DNA of 64,000 bases from JBAXQQ01 sp037131695 (GCA_964638715.1 CAZWZF010000020.1:10762-74761), one strand, 5' to 3'; shown: positions 33,676-43,461, numbered from the stretch's first letter. Made by a program: numbers and translations. Notes: generated by a model not told the origin, from the letters alone.

Positions 33676-35139
33676 TTACTTCACATTTGATGCAGATGGT
33701 TTGTTATCTGCACGAGCATCAATAAGAATGATATCAGGATCATTATCTATTTCAAGTTCACGTAAAATGCTTTTTACACGTTTTTCTTCATCTTCGGTGA
33801 AAAATACGATAACTTTTAATGATTTATTTGTTTGATTTGCAGTTTCATATACTTTAACCTGGTTTTCAAGGTTTTGTTTTAATTTAGAGTTTTTTGCTAG
33901 TTTAAACTCAACAAGTGATTTATCACGACTACCACGAGAGACTTTAAAATCAACTGGTCCACGACCATTATTAACCTCTCTATTGACATCCGATGGAGTC
34001 GCATACCATGTTAGTCGATAAAGGATTTGTAAATCTGACTCACGATGTATCGGCTCATCTCCTTTATCGAAAAGTCGATAACCATCATTGTGCTCAATAA
34101 CTTGTTTTAAATAAAAAACTCGTTCTCGTGCTTCATCAAGAGTATCACCATGAATTTTATAAAAATCGGTATTTGATAAGATTTGTTCAACAAACGTTTT
34201 CACCTGTGTAATAAATTGTTGTTCTGTTTCAGCAACATATTCATTACTAACATTTGCAGCTTCTTCACCATTATCTTCTTTATTACGAATATAATAATCT
34301 ATAATAGCAGGAAACCTTTGTATTGTGTTAAACCATGCAAACTCTTTATCTTTATTTTTTGATTTTTTAGATAATTGAGAGCGAAAATGATAATCAATTT
34401 GACCTCGAAGTTGCTCATCTGGAATTGACGGTGGTATCTCATAATATCCTTTCTGTAATTCACAACGACTAATCCATGTTTCATGTCGAGTCAACATATC
34501 TTTTGGTGTCAAGATCACATAGTTTTTCCCATCAATTGTTGGTAAATAAAAAATATCTGTTTTCCAAATATTTTTATCATAGTCAAATCTTACTTTATCT
34601 ATACTGAACAATTGACAATATGATTTATCGATAAACTCACTGGCAAAATTTTGTGTGTAATTAAGTAAATATTCTTTTATTAAATTAACTGTGAAATCAC
34701 TGATATTGTCGCGACCAACACCATTATCAATAAGACAAAGTTTTTCAAGGTGACTACCTTTAGTGATTTGTTCTTGTCCAAATGAAATGAATTCATTGCG
34801 GAGATTTTGATATAATGAATATGCAAAATCTTTACCTAAACCAGAACCATTGTTTCCTACTGTAGAATATCCAAGCCAATTTTCCTTTACTTCTTTAAAT
34901 GTAAACCACCGAAATAATAGTCCGTCAGAAATCGAATCAGAAACAGCTACATCGCGAAGAAATTGGAGATATCGAATTATCCCATCATGTAAATCCTGGT
35001 ATTCCTGTTTTGAACTGCCAAATAATAAGAATGGGTCAATAAATAGCGGTAAATCATTAACCAATGATATATCAAAAGCACCATATTTTTCAAGAATATC
35101 TGGATCAACTTCAAAAAAATCTGAAAAGTAAATTAACAT
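33676..35139 (-). CDS. Putative PD-(D/E)XK nuclease-like protein of the restriction island
   Basis: A 487-aa soluble protein, last gene of the hsd operon. The C-terminal 110 residues carry a candidate PD-(D/E)XK core: GPVDFKVSRG (Asp), SLVEFKLAK (E-x-K), then a helix with NQVKVYE (Gln), followed by SLKVIVFFTEDEEKRVKSIL and IILIDARAD. The N-terminal part (DILEKYGAFDISLVNDLPLFIDPFLLF) is of no known family. AGGAG precedes the ATG. AT-rich coding. By position it might be an accessory restriction nuclease or a separate effector; the catalytic assignment is inferred from motif spacing. Confidence 0.6.
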   Translation of the reverse strand: MLIYFSDFFEVDPDILEKYGAFDISLVNDLPLFIDPFLLFGSSKQEYQDLHDGIIRYLQFLRDVAVSDSISDGLLFRWFTFKEVKENWLGYSTVGNNGSGLGKDFAYSLYQNLRNEFISFGQEQITKGSHLEKLCLIDNGVGRDNISDFTVNLIKEYLLNYTQNFASEFIDKSYCQLFSIDKVRFDYDKNIWKTDIFYLPTIDGKNYVILTPKDMLTRHETWISRCELQKGYYEIPPSIPDEQLRGQIDYHFRSQLSKKSKNKDKEFAWFNTIQRFPAIIDYYIRNKEDNGEEAANVSNEYVAETEQQFITQVKTFVEQILSNTDFYKIHGDTLDEARERVFYLKQVIEHNDGYRLFDKGDEPIHRESDLQILYRLTWYATPSDVNREVNNGRGPVDFKVSRGSRDKSLVEFKLAKNSKLKQNLENQVKVYETANQTNKSLKVIVFFTEDEEKRVKSILRELEIDNDPDIILIDARADNKPSASNVK

Positions 35140-35197
35140 TATTTCTCCTAATTATGGGAACGATTAGTAAATATTTATTATGATTAATCATCATTTC

Positions 35198-35797
35198 TCA
35201 CACCTTCATTTTTTGCCATAAATAAACTTCAATATCTTTAATTGCATTTTTGAACTCTATAGAAAAGGCATCTTCATCTGATATATAAAATAATATATTT
35301 GGTGGATTTTCATGAAGTAACTTTAAAATATCATCAGTTTTCTTTACTGAAAGTATCTTTAGGATTTGTACATACATCTTTTTAAATAACATTTCAAATT
35401 TCTCAAATTTATTTATTACTTCATCTCCCCATAATACTTCAACTTCATTTTTTATCACATCATATTCAGCAACACATTGCATTACTTTATCCCAGCGTAA
35501 ATTGTATACAGCTTTATAAACTTCAGCATCATTTATTTTATTATTATTCTCTATACCATATGTATTCAATGCATTAATTACTTCTACTCCTATTAATGGA
35601 TGTTGTCTTGTATTATAAATCGCATTTCTCACTTTATATACCGCAGCTAACATTTTAAGTGATAATTCATAAGATTTATTTCCTTTTAATTGTTTTCTCC
35701 ATGTTTGAAGTCCTAACCAAGCAATAATAACAGCAAATAATGGAGCAACAACAGCAATAACATCTCTAATTATCGGCATAATATTATTATATGACAT
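35198..35797 (-). CDS. Single-TM accessory protein of the hsd operon
   Basis: A 199-aa protein with one N-terminal membrane helix (IAVVAPLFAVIIAWLGLQTW) followed by WRKQLKGNKSYELSLKMLAAVYKVRNAI, a basic amphipathic helix, and a helical cytoplasmic tail. I recall similar small membrane proteins with the same WRKQLKG-YEL motif in accessory regions of other bacteria; no function is known to me. It starts 2 nt after the hsdS stop, so it is translationally linked to the restriction genes. Confidence 0.6.
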   Translation of the reverse strand: MSYNNIMPIIRDVIAVVAPLFAVIIAWLGLQTWRKQLKGNKSYELSLKMLAAVYKVRNAIYNTRQHPLIGVEVINALNTYGIENNNKINDAEVYKAVYNLRWDKVMQCVAEYDVIKNEVEVLWGDEVINKFEKFEMLFKKMYVQILKILSVKKTDDILKLLHENPPNILFYISDEDAFSIEFKNAIKDIEVYLWQKMKV

Positions 35798-35799
35798 TT

Positions 35800-37230
35800 T
35801 TATTTCCTCTTTTTACCAACCGTTACCACTTTCTTCTCCGCCTTTATCCTCCCCAACAATACCTTCGCCGGTTCGTCGTTCGGGTCTTGTGGTACCAGTT
35901 CACCGCGAAAGGCTTTGGCGAGGATGGATTGCGTGAGTCGGTCAACATGGGTTTTTGCCTGTTTGTAACGCGCTTCTACCTGGTCGGAAAAGGCGAATAA
36001 AGTTGTGACACGACGAACTATTTCTTGTTGTTCTTCAATTGGTGGAAGATTAACTTGTAATTCACGAACACGTTGACAATTGAGAGCCTGTGGTCCTGAC
36101 CCATTACCTTCTTCACGATTCAATTCATAGCGATGTTGGAACCAATACCAAAGATACTCAGAATTAATAATATCAAATTGTGGAATTATTGCAGCAATAT
36201 TTTGATTAATTGTCGCATCTATTTTCAAGATAGCAGTTTGACCACGAGTCTTACCCTCACCAATCATCGCTAATAATACTGTTCCTTTTGGAAGAATGTG
36301 AACTGAAGTTTTTTGATATCCAATTTCAGTAATTTGCTCTCGGGTATTAGTAATTTCATTGTTACGTACTTCACCTGAACTGACCCACGGTATTGAACCA
36401 CCCCAATATGTTAAATCTTTTCGGGATGGCGTACTACCATTACTGACTATTCCTATATGCCCAATATTACAACATAACCATGACATAGGTAATTCTTTTT
36501 CTATATAACTATCAATATTAAGTGGATAATTGTTAACAAATTCATTAATAACTTTCAGTTCTCGTCCAGATAATGCATCATTTGAAAACCATAATTTGCT
36601 TACTTTTAATAAAAGTTCAGAGGCATCCTCTTTTTCCCCAACTTCTTCTCTCCAATCCTCAGTCAACCTTCCAGAACACGCGGCGACAAGGACGGACTGA
36701 CGAAAACGTTTCAGGATGGTTGGCACTTTATCTATTTGGGCGCGACAGGCATCCACCCGCGCAAGTAGTTGCTCAAGTTTTGCGACTATTCTGTGTTGTT
36801 CTGGAAGAGGAGCTAAAGGAACATCAAGATTCCAAAACAATTCTGGATCAACATGTGGTATACCTGTACCCCGAGTATTTGAATTGATAGTATCAAATTG
36901 TGATGTCAAGAAAAATCGTAAATAATCAGTATCAACTTCCTTTGGTGTCAATGCCATTATTGTAGACCCTATTGCACCCACTTGTCCTTTCCCGATCCAA
37001 CCACTTCTTGCACCGTCCCAAACAACATAAATATCATTCTCATCAGTTAATCGTGATGATGATATCTCTGCATATTGCCTTGCAACACCTTTCTCAATAG
37101 CAAATATGTCAAGATAAGGAACGAAACCTTCTACAATCGTATCACGTTGTTGTTTAGGTTTTTTACCTTTCTTTTTTATGACAATTTCATCAAGACGAGT
37201 GGAAACCCACCCCTTCGGCAATTCACTCAT
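35800..37230 (-). CDS. hsdS: Type I restriction-modification specificity subunit
   Basis: DNA-recognition subunit (476 aa) with two target-recognition domains and two conserved spacer helices. TRD1 begins LPKGWVSTRLDEI and ends with LPLAPLPEQHRIVAKLEQLLARVDACR; TRD2 begins LPMSWLCCNIGHI and ends VNLPPIEEQQEIVRRVTTLFAFSD. The frame is open upstream to 37365 inside hsdM, but the ATG at 37230, overlapping the hsdM stop by 8 bp with GGGGGAAG upstream, gives the correct N-terminus. Two different TRDs predict a bipartite asymmetric site. Confidence 0.93.
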   Translation of the reverse strand: MSELPKGWVSTRLDEIVIKKKGKKPKQQRDTIVEGFVPYLDIFAIEKGVARQYAEISSSRLTDENDIYVVWDGARSGWIGKGQVGAIGSTIMALTPKEVDTDYLRFFLTSQFDTINSNTRGTGIPHVDPELFWNLDVPLAPLPEQHRIVAKLEQLLARVDACRAQIDKVPTILKRFRQSVLVAACSGRLTEDWREEVGEKEDASELLLKVSKLWFSNDALSGRELKVINEFVNNYPLNIDSYIEKELPMSWLCCNIGHIGIVSNGSTPSRKDLTYWGGSIPWVSSGEVRNNEITNTREQITEIGYQKTSVHILPKGTVLLAMIGEGKTRGQTAILKIDATINQNIAAIIPQFDIINSEYLWYWFQHRYELNREEGNGSGPQALNCQRVRELQVNLPPIEEQQEIVRRVTTLFAFSDQVEARYKQAKTHVDRLTQSILAKAFRGELVPQDPNDEPAKVLLGRIKAEKKVVTVGKKRK

Positions 37231-38641
37231 CAAAACTTCCCCCGTTGGAGTCGATAAGCAGCAATATCTCCTGCAAATCAATAACGGCGGCTTCCAATGC
37301 GGTGATGGCTTCGGCAGCCAGGTCTTGCGGTTCCGGCAAGGTGTCGGGGTCGTCGAGGGAGTCATCTTTCAGCCAGGTTATATCGAGTTTGTAATCCCGC
37401 GCCTTGATGTCGCTGATATGGAAACGGCGAAAACGGCATTCCTCGCCAAGGTCGGATCGCGGACTGGTACCGTTGGGGTTTGCGCCGTAAACAGCCTCGA
37501 AATCGTCAAAATGCGCGGCAATTAACGGACGGTCTTTCTTGGTAATTCCAGGCACATTGCTGCGGGCATCGTAAATCCAGGTGTATTCGGTAGGCATCCC
37601 CTTTTGAAAGAAGATAACATTTGCCTTTACCCCCTGGCTGTATGGGGTAAAGGTGCCGCGCGGCAGCCGCAATACCGTATGCAGGTTGCAGTCCTGCATC
37701 AGCAATTCAAATACTTCACCCGCCTTGCCTTCAAACAGGCAGTTGTCCGGCAGCACCATTGCCGCCCGCCCGCCAGGTTTAAGGGTAGTCACAACATGCT
37801 GGATAAAGTTCAACTGTTTATTGCTTGTCTCAATTGTAAAATCATCCCGCGCCGGCGCCTGATTCGCTCCCTTGGTACCAAAAGGCGGGTTGGTGAGAAT
37901 GCAATCAAAACGTTCTGGGCCAGCCGGTTCGTAAATGGTATCGCCGAGTTTTATATGCGGTTCCACGCCATGCAGGTAAAGATTCATCAACGCCAGCCGC
38001 CGGGGACGATGCACCAAATCCTGACCATAATAGGTTTCAAACTTTATATGACCGGCAATCTTTCTGTCCATTACTCCGCCGGTAATTTCTTTCAACCATT
38101 CATAAGCACAAACCAGAAAACCGCCGGTACCGCACGCCGGGTCGCAAATGGTGAAGCCGGGTGATACGCGCGGGTCGGGCTTCATTACTCGTACAATAGA
38201 CTGAATCAATACCCGCGGGGTGAAATATTGCCCTGCTCCCTTTTTCCCCTCGCTGGCTGCCCTCTCCAGCAATCCCTCAAACGCCTGCCCCTTCACGTCA
38301 ACATCCATGGCCGACCATTCTTCCTCGTCTATCATGGCTATAACGCGTTTCAGGTTAACCGGGTTGTTAAACCGCGGCATAGACTGGGCAAATATATCGC
38401 CAAGTATCCCCGGTTCATCGCGCAATACCCGCAATGAATCGCCAAAATGGTCCATCAACTCCTGTCCCGACTTGCCGCAAAGCGTCTCCCAGTCATACCC
38501 GTCAGGAAGTTCCACATTACGTTCATGCGCCATCTTTAAAAACAGCAGGTAAGTAAGCTGCTCAATATAATCGCCATAATCAATGCCATCATGCCGCAGC
38601 GTATGGCAAAATCCCCAAAGTTTATTTACAATGTCAGACAT
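37223..38641 (-). CDS. hsdM: Type I restriction-modification N6-adenine methyltransferase subunit
   Basis: Modification subunit (472 aa). HsdM N-terminal helical domain (MSDIVNKLWGFCHTLRHDGI), SAM motif I DPACGTGGFLV, and catalytic motif IV NPPFGTKG (N-P-P-F, N6-adenine type). Further typical blocks: GQYFTPRVLI, YGQDLVHRPRRLALMNLYLHG, VLPDNCLFEG. It follows the 172-aa Cys protein gene by 118 bp of AT-rich DNA, enough for its own promoter, allowing methylase expression independent of hsdR. Confidence 0.95.
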   Translation of the reverse strand: MSDIVNKLWGFCHTLRHDGIDYGDYIEQLTYLLFLKMAHERNVELPDGYDWETLCGKSGQELMDHFGDSLRVLRDEPGILGDIFAQSMPRFNNPVNLKRVIAMIDEEEWSAMDVDVKGQAFEGLLERAASEGKKGAGQYFTPRVLIQSIVRVMKPDPRVSPGFTICDPACGTGGFLVCAYEWLKEITGGVMDRKIAGHIKFETYYGQDLVHRPRRLALMNLYLHGVEPHIKLGDTIYEPAGPERFDCILTNPPFGTKGANQAPARDDFTIETSNKQLNFIQHVVTTLKPGGRAAMVLPDNCLFEGKAGEVFELLMQDCNLHTVLRLPRGTFTPYSQGVKANVIFFQKGMPTEYTWIYDARSNVPGITKKDRPLIAAHFDDFEAVYGANPNGTSPRSDLGEECRFRRFHISDIKARDYKLDITWLKDDSLDDPDTLPEPQDLAAEAITALEAAVIDLQEILLLIDSNGGSFDE

Positions 38642-38759
38642 ATAATGTTTTCCTATATATTTGCGAATGATAACAACAACAATTCAATATTCCCCATGGA
38701 ATTAATGTTAATTTAAAAAATTACAATAAAACTATTGATTTTAATATTTATAAATAATA

Positions 38760-39275
38760 TCAAACCTGACCAGTAATTTTTATAAACGTATTAAATAGTG
38801 CTATTTTTGTTTTATTTTTTGTATCATATGTACAACTGCTAAACACTGTATCTCCTAATGACTTCATGCCATATTTAGGATAAGCAATGCTAAAACTCCA
38901 TCTGCTGTTTTTTGGAAATACAGTTAGTGTGTAATCATCTATAACTAAATAATCATTCCCTTTAGCAGACATTTTCCAAACACGATTTAGCCACCGTTTA
39001 CGTCTATTGGCAATATTTCTAAGTGCTCTTTCCCTATTTTCTGCATCAACATAATCATCAGACATTTTTTGAGCGCATACACTACCTACTCCTATCACAT
39101 CAGGATAATCTTCATGTTTCATGTAATGAATATATCTTAGACCCTCATTTTCACACATCTCGCAAAATTGATAAGGAATAGCTTCTCCTTCTTCTAAATT
39201 TTCTCCAAGATCATGAACATCAACACACTCCCAACCCTTATGAGGTATATTAGGTTTATCCCATAATCCACTCAT
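38760..39275 (-). CDS. Cys-rich (zinc-ribbon-like) protein between hsdR and hsdM
   Basis: A 171-aa protein. YQFCEMCENEGLRYIHYMKH (CxxC) pairs with VGSVCAQKM, suggesting a small metal site; RERALRNIANRRKRWLNRVW is a basic helix that could bind DNA; the C-terminal half is beta-rich. GGAGGTAA precedes two tandem ATGs; the second (39275) has the better spacing. Proteins of this look occur in accessory islands elsewhere (recollection), but no role is known. It lies 21 nt after hsdR in the same direction. Confidence 0.6.
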   Translation of the reverse strand: MSGLWDKPNIPHKGWECVDVHDLGENLEEGEAIPYQFCEMCENEGLRYIHYMKHEDYPDVIGVGSVCAQKMSDDYVDAENRERALRNIANRRKRWLNRVWKMSAKGNDYLVIDDYTLTVFPKNSRWSFSIAYPKYGMKSLGDTVFSSCTYDTKNKTKIALFNTFIKITGQV

Positions 39276-39296
39276 CATTTACCTCCATTATTCTTT

Positions 39297-41990
39297 TCAT
39301 ACCGCCACAGCCTCATTAAGCTCTTCAATTAACCATTGCAGAACATCCGGCTGAAATACCCGTTGTGCCCGACCCAGCCCGCCGTGCTGCTCGAATACCG
39401 GAATAAGGTTAAGGTCATTTATATCTATGGTGAGATTTTCTACCAGGTGCTCGCGAATGTAACCAAGCCATGCCTGCTGTTCACTGGAGAAAGTTTTGCC
39501 TGTTGTCACCTGCTGCATAGCTTTATCAACGCGCTGTTCGGCGGTTAACAGCGGTTCTTCTTCGCGGGCGGCGTGTTTTACCATTGATATTATATCTGCC
39601 AGCGCGATATGATACACTTCGCTGTGCGCGTCGCGCAATGCCGATTCCGGGAATCCCTGCATACCTAATTTTATTCTCAAATCATCCAGCACTTCCGGCC
39701 GCCAACCGGCAGGACGTTTTAATAGAACCTGCAACCCGTCTATTTCATCGCGTTTTTCATTCACAAAACGGCTGAATGCAGTCAGGTAATCCTCGGGTTT
39801 AAGGGTGTTATCGCCAACGCGGAAAATGCGCTCTGACACGACGTTATCCTGTATATCGTTGGCAATCCAAAATGACCGTGGCGCGCGTTCGTAATTCACC
39901 AATAATTTCTGAAAATCAGAATTTCGCAGAAGATTCATTGTATCAATAAAGTTTCTATCCAGTCTTCCCGGCAATTCATTGGCAAATAGTTCCATATTGC
40001 CGTCGGATATTCCCCACTGCGCAAATGCGATACGGGCATTCCCGCTCATATCGCGGCTAATCCGGCGTAAGCGTTTTTGCAATACCCGGATATGATATTC
40101 GCGCTCAACATTCTGGTAAATATTCTCAATTACCTGAACAATACCAAGCGGGTCTTTAGGCGGCAGCGTAATTTGAAAATCGGTGGCATTACGGAAATAT
40201 TCAATGAGAGTACCATCAAAACAATCAAAAACGGTAAAGTTTGTCTTGTTAATATCAGTACAAAGCCGCGTACCACGACCAAGCATCTGTGTCCAAAGAA
40301 TGCGCGACTTAACCGGACGCAGGAAAACGATAAACTCCAATGCCGGAATATCAACACCGGTGGAAAGCATATCAACGGTGACAACAATTTTTGGATTAGG
40401 TCGGTTGCGAAATTCGCGAATACGCTGCAAAGGACGGTCAACAGTGGGACTGCCGGTGATTTTCTGTACAAATTCATCACCGCGCTTGAAAATATCGCGG
40501 CACTGCTGCACCAATTGGTCGGCATGCGAGGTATGCGGCAAATCGTTAGCCGCAAAAATCAGCATTTTGGGAAAACGCCCGGTTTCTTCCTCATGCCTCA
40601 GCGCATAACCAGCGATTTCCTGCATAATGCGCCGATTGCTGTCAGGTGCGGTAATGCGTGATTCGATATCAGAGGTATCAAATTGCCGTTCATCTTCCAA
40701 CCTGTCCTGAAACAAAGTGCCGGTTTCAGGATTAACAACCCCAACATTATCACCCTCGCGCAGAAAAACACCGTTCATGCGGACATCAGAATGTATGCGC
40801 ACAGCATCATAATCAACAAGATAACCATCTGCTATCGCTTCTTCAGTGGTATAGCGGTAAACAGGTTCGCCAAACAGGTTTACCGTATGACTTGCCGGTG
40901 TCGCGGTAAGCCCAATCTTCAGCGCGTCAAAATGATCCATCACCTGCCGCCATATACCGAGTTCCTGCGAGGTATAACCACGGTGACACTCATCAGCAAT
41001 TATCACATCAAATGCAGATATTGGAATATCAAGAATATTTGCGTCTTCTTCTAAATCCGGGTCATTGGCATTTTGAGCGAATGAGTATTGAGGGCCATAA
41101 AGATTAATCGCCATCCGCTGAATAGTTGAAACGTATACGAAGGTTTGAGATTCTTTAGGCGAAGTCAGATAACTACCGGGCAAAACTTTCGGGTCGAAGG
41201 TTTGATTATCAGAATCTTCCAAATCTTCACGGCGAAATTGCTGATGAAAAACTTCGTATTCCTGATTGAACTTATTGCCATGTTGAGTTTGAAAAGAAGC
41301 AAATGCCATGACAGCCTGTGCCGCCAATGCGCGACGGTCTACCAGGAAAAGGATTCTCTTTGCAACTGTGGATTTCAACAAACGATATATCTGTGCAACC
41401 GTGGTGAATGTTTTCCCGGTACCGGTCGCCATAGCAACAAGAAAAGAACGCTGGCCACGGGTAATGCCATCTTCAACAGCTTCAATTGCTTCACGCTGAT
41501 AATTTCGTATGCCTTGAATATTAACAGGATTATTGGCGAACCAATCATTTCGCGTTGAATGTGAAAACATCTCTTCGAGTGCGTGAATATTGTGATAATT
41601 TGCTAATCGCCGCGACATGGCACGGTCGTCGCGTATATCAATAAACCAGATAGTTTCGCCATTGGTAGAGTAGAGGAAGGGAACGCCGTATTCACCCCAT
41701 TTTCCTGCGTTGTTATGAATACCGCGGGAATAACGTTTTGCCTGTTCGAGAACATTATAAGGGTCTAATGCAACCTTTTTTGCTTCTATAATCCCAAGAA
41801 TTTTGCCATTTACAAAAAGTGCATAATCAGCCGGTCCGCTATCTGTCGGATATTCTTCAACAGCAACACCATGAAGACACGAACAATCCAGACCATCCTG
41901 ATACCGGATGATCTTCCATGGTGGGGTCATAGATTTCAAGCGGGCATCTATTCGCTTTTTTCTGGTTAGTTTCTCCGACTCATCAAACAT
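39297..41990 (-). CDS. hsdR: Type I restriction-modification restriction/translocase subunit
   Basis: Motor and nuclease subunit (897 aa). N-terminal PD-(D/E)XK nuclease: GPADYALFVNGKILGIIEAKK (D...ExK). Superfamily 2 helicase core: MATGTGKTFTT (Walker A), ADECHRGYTS (DEAD-like DECH), LTATPASHT, VTVDMLSTGVDIPALEF, QMLGRGTRLC. Size and sequence style match EcoEI-like HsdR rather than the longer EcoKI form. First gene of the island operon; AGGATGATAT precedes the ATG. Confidence 0.94.
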   Translation of the reverse strand: MFDESEKLTRKKRIDARLKSMTPPWKIIRYQDGLDCSCLHGVAVEEYPTDSGPADYALFVNGKILGIIEAKKVALDPYNVLEQAKRYSRGIHNNAGKWGEYGVPFLYSTNGETIWFIDIRDDRAMSRRLANYHNIHALEEMFSHSTRNDWFANNPVNIQGIRNYQREAIEAVEDGITRGQRSFLVAMATGTGKTFTTVAQIYRLLKSTVAKRILFLVDRRALAAQAVMAFASFQTQHGNKFNQEYEVFHQQFRREDLEDSDNQTFDPKVLPGSYLTSPKESQTFVYVSTIQRMAINLYGPQYSFAQNANDPDLEEDANILDIPISAFDVIIADECHRGYTSQELGIWRQVMDHFDALKIGLTATPASHTVNLFGEPVYRYTTEEAIADGYLVDYDAVRIHSDVRMNGVFLREGDNVGVVNPETGTLFQDRLEDERQFDTSDIESRITAPDSNRRIMQEIAGYALRHEEETGRFPKMLIFAANDLPHTSHADQLVQQCRDIFKRGDEFVQKITGSPTVDRPLQRIREFRNRPNPKIVVTVDMLSTGVDIPALEFIVFLRPVKSRILWTQMLGRGTRLCTDINKTNFTVFDCFDGTLIEYFRNATDFQITLPPKDPLGIVQVIENIYQNVEREYHIRVLQKRLRRISRDMSGNARIAFAQWGISDGNMELFANELPGRLDRNFIDTMNLLRNSDFQKLLVNYERAPRSFWIANDIQDNVVSERIFRVGDNTLKPEDYLTAFSRFVNEKRDEIDGLQVLLKRPAGWRPEVLDDLRIKLGMQGFPESALRDAHSEVYHIALADIISMVKHAAREEEPLLTAEQRVDKAMQQVTTGKTFSSEQQAWLGYIREHLVENLTIDINDLNLIPVFEQHGGLGRAQRVFQPDVLQWLIEELNEAVAV

Positions 41991-42067
41991 ATATCATCCT
42001 GCTGCAACATTCAATTGCTAAAATTATTATTCAACGCAACTATATTAGTATCCTTTTATTACAGATA

Positions 42068-42142
42068 GGAATTGTGCTCTTACAGAGCGTATTCTTTGTG
42101 ATGGTACCAAATCCCAGCGGCGTTGCCGTGGGCTATGGAATT
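42068..42142. repeat. Composite repeat (GCTCTTACAGAGC + CCACGGCAACGCCG), right boundary of the hsd island
   Basis: GGAATTGTGCTCTTACAGAGCGTATT, then about 15 nt, then AAATCCCAGCGGCGTTGCCG and TGGGCTATGGAATT. It is the reverse-complement orientation of the element at 33600-33672. The rest of 41991-42264 is AT-rich upstream DNA of hsdR without a gene. Confidence 0.72.
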
Positions 42143-42264
42143 GATTTTGTTATCACTTTTGTTGGTAAAATGATAAATTTATTATAATCCGCCGGGCTCT
42201 CGCCCAGTTCCAAACGGAGACTGACTGTTGATAAGCTATTTTATAAATTCGGGTACTTTCACCC

Positions 42265-43407
42265 TTACACCAACACCTTCCCAATCCTACCCAAACAATC
42301 CGACAGCACTGCGTGGCTGGTGGCGTAGTTCATGCGCAGGAAGCCTTCTCCTGTTTTGCCGAATACGGTGCCGGAGGTGAGGCGAACGTGGGCATCGCGA
42401 AGGAGTGTGGCGGATAGTTCTTCGCTGGTTTTACCGAGTTGGCGGCAATCGAGCCAGGCGAGGTAGGAGCCTTCCGGTTCTATCAGGTTGATGCCGTCTT
42501 TATCCGCAAAGAAATCTCGCATTATTGTTCGGCTGGTATCGAGATATTTCAGCAGATTTTCGAGCCAGTCGTCGCAATTGGTGTATGCCTGCTCCAGTGC
42601 GATGTTGGCGAACAGGTTCTGGTGGGTGTTGCCGGCGCCGGTGTTCTCGCGGCGTATCTTTTCGCGAAAAACGGGATTCTGGATTATTTCATAAGATATA
42701 TTCAAACCGGCAATATTGAATGTTTTGCTGGGAGAAAAACAGGTGATGCTGTTTTGCGCAAAATCATCATTTAGCGATGCAAACGGGGTATATGGATGGT
42801 TCCAGGTAAAGTCGGCATGAATGTCGTCGGAGATTACGATGACGCCATTTTCCAGGCAGATATTCCCTAATTGGATGAGTTCATCAGCAGTCCACACCCG
42901 ACCTACCGGATTGTGGGGGTTGCAGAGAATGAGCAGTTTCGCGTCCTTTGCCTGTTGTGCCAGCGAGTCAAAATCCATGCTGTATTTGCCATCTGCCAGC
43001 AACAGAGTATTTTCCACCACCACCCGCTGGTTATCCTCTACCACAGTGAAAAATGGACGATAAACCGGGGGTTGGATGATAACCTTGTCACCCGGTTGCG
43101 ACAACGCGCGAATGATAGTGCAGAGAGAGGTAACAACTCCCTGATTCATCGATATCATGCTTTTATTTATTTTCAAACCGTATTGCCTTGCTGTCCAGGC
43201 GGCAATGGTATCGAGAAAAGTATCTGAATGACCGGTGTAACCGTAAATGTCGTGGGCAATCCGCGCCGCCAGTGCCGATGATATAGCAGGCGCAACCGAA
43301 TATTCCATATCCGCAAGGCACATGGCAACGGCATCGTCAGACGACAATCCCTTCCATTTGATGCTATTGGTATTTCTGCGATTTAAAATAGTGTCAAAAT
43401 CATTCAT
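42265..43407 (-). CDS. PatB/MalY-family PLP-dependent cystathionine beta-lyase/aminotransferase
   Basis: Fold-type I PLP enzyme (380 aa) likely cleaving C-S bonds of cystathionine or cysteine conjugates. It begins MNDFDTILNRRNTNSIKWKG, the usual PatB opening (FDxxxxRxxTxSxKW). MADMEY-like CLADMEYSVAPAI, ILCNPHNPVGRVW, ISDDIHADF and the PLP-lysine motif FSPSKTFNIAGL are present. The ATG at 43407, with AAAGGA upstream, is chosen over a TTG at 43428. No Met/Cys genes are adjacent. Confidence 0.9.
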   Translation of the reverse strand: MNDFDTILNRRNTNSIKWKGLSSDDAVAMCLADMEYSVAPAISSALAARIAHDIYGYTGHSDTFLDTIAAWTARQYGLKINKSMISMNQGVVTSLCTIIRALSQPGDKVIIQPPVYRPFFTVVEDNQRVVVENTLLLADGKYSMDFDSLAQQAKDAKLLILCNPHNPVGRVWTADELIQLGNICLENGVIVISDDIHADFTWNHPYTPFASLNDDFAQNSITCFSPSKTFNIAGLNISYEIIQNPVFREKIRRENTGAGNTHQNLFANIALEQAYTNCDDWLENLLKYLDTSRTIMRDFFADKDGINLIEPEGSYLAWLDCRQLGKTSEELSATLLRDAHVRLTSGTVFGKTGEGFLRMNYATSHAVLSDCLGRIGKVLV

Positions 43408-43461
43408 AAGAGATATCCTTTCCGCCAACTTATTTTATCATTGTTACGGGGGAAAGGATAA

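Noticed and set aside
40077..40661. 194-aa open frame antisense to hsdR
   Set aside because: It lies wholly within the helicase coding region and has no recognisable features.
33600..42142. Composite transposon carrying the hsd genes
   Set aside because: The flanking elements are about 75 bp with no transposase and no visible target duplication; kept only as a repeat-bounded island.
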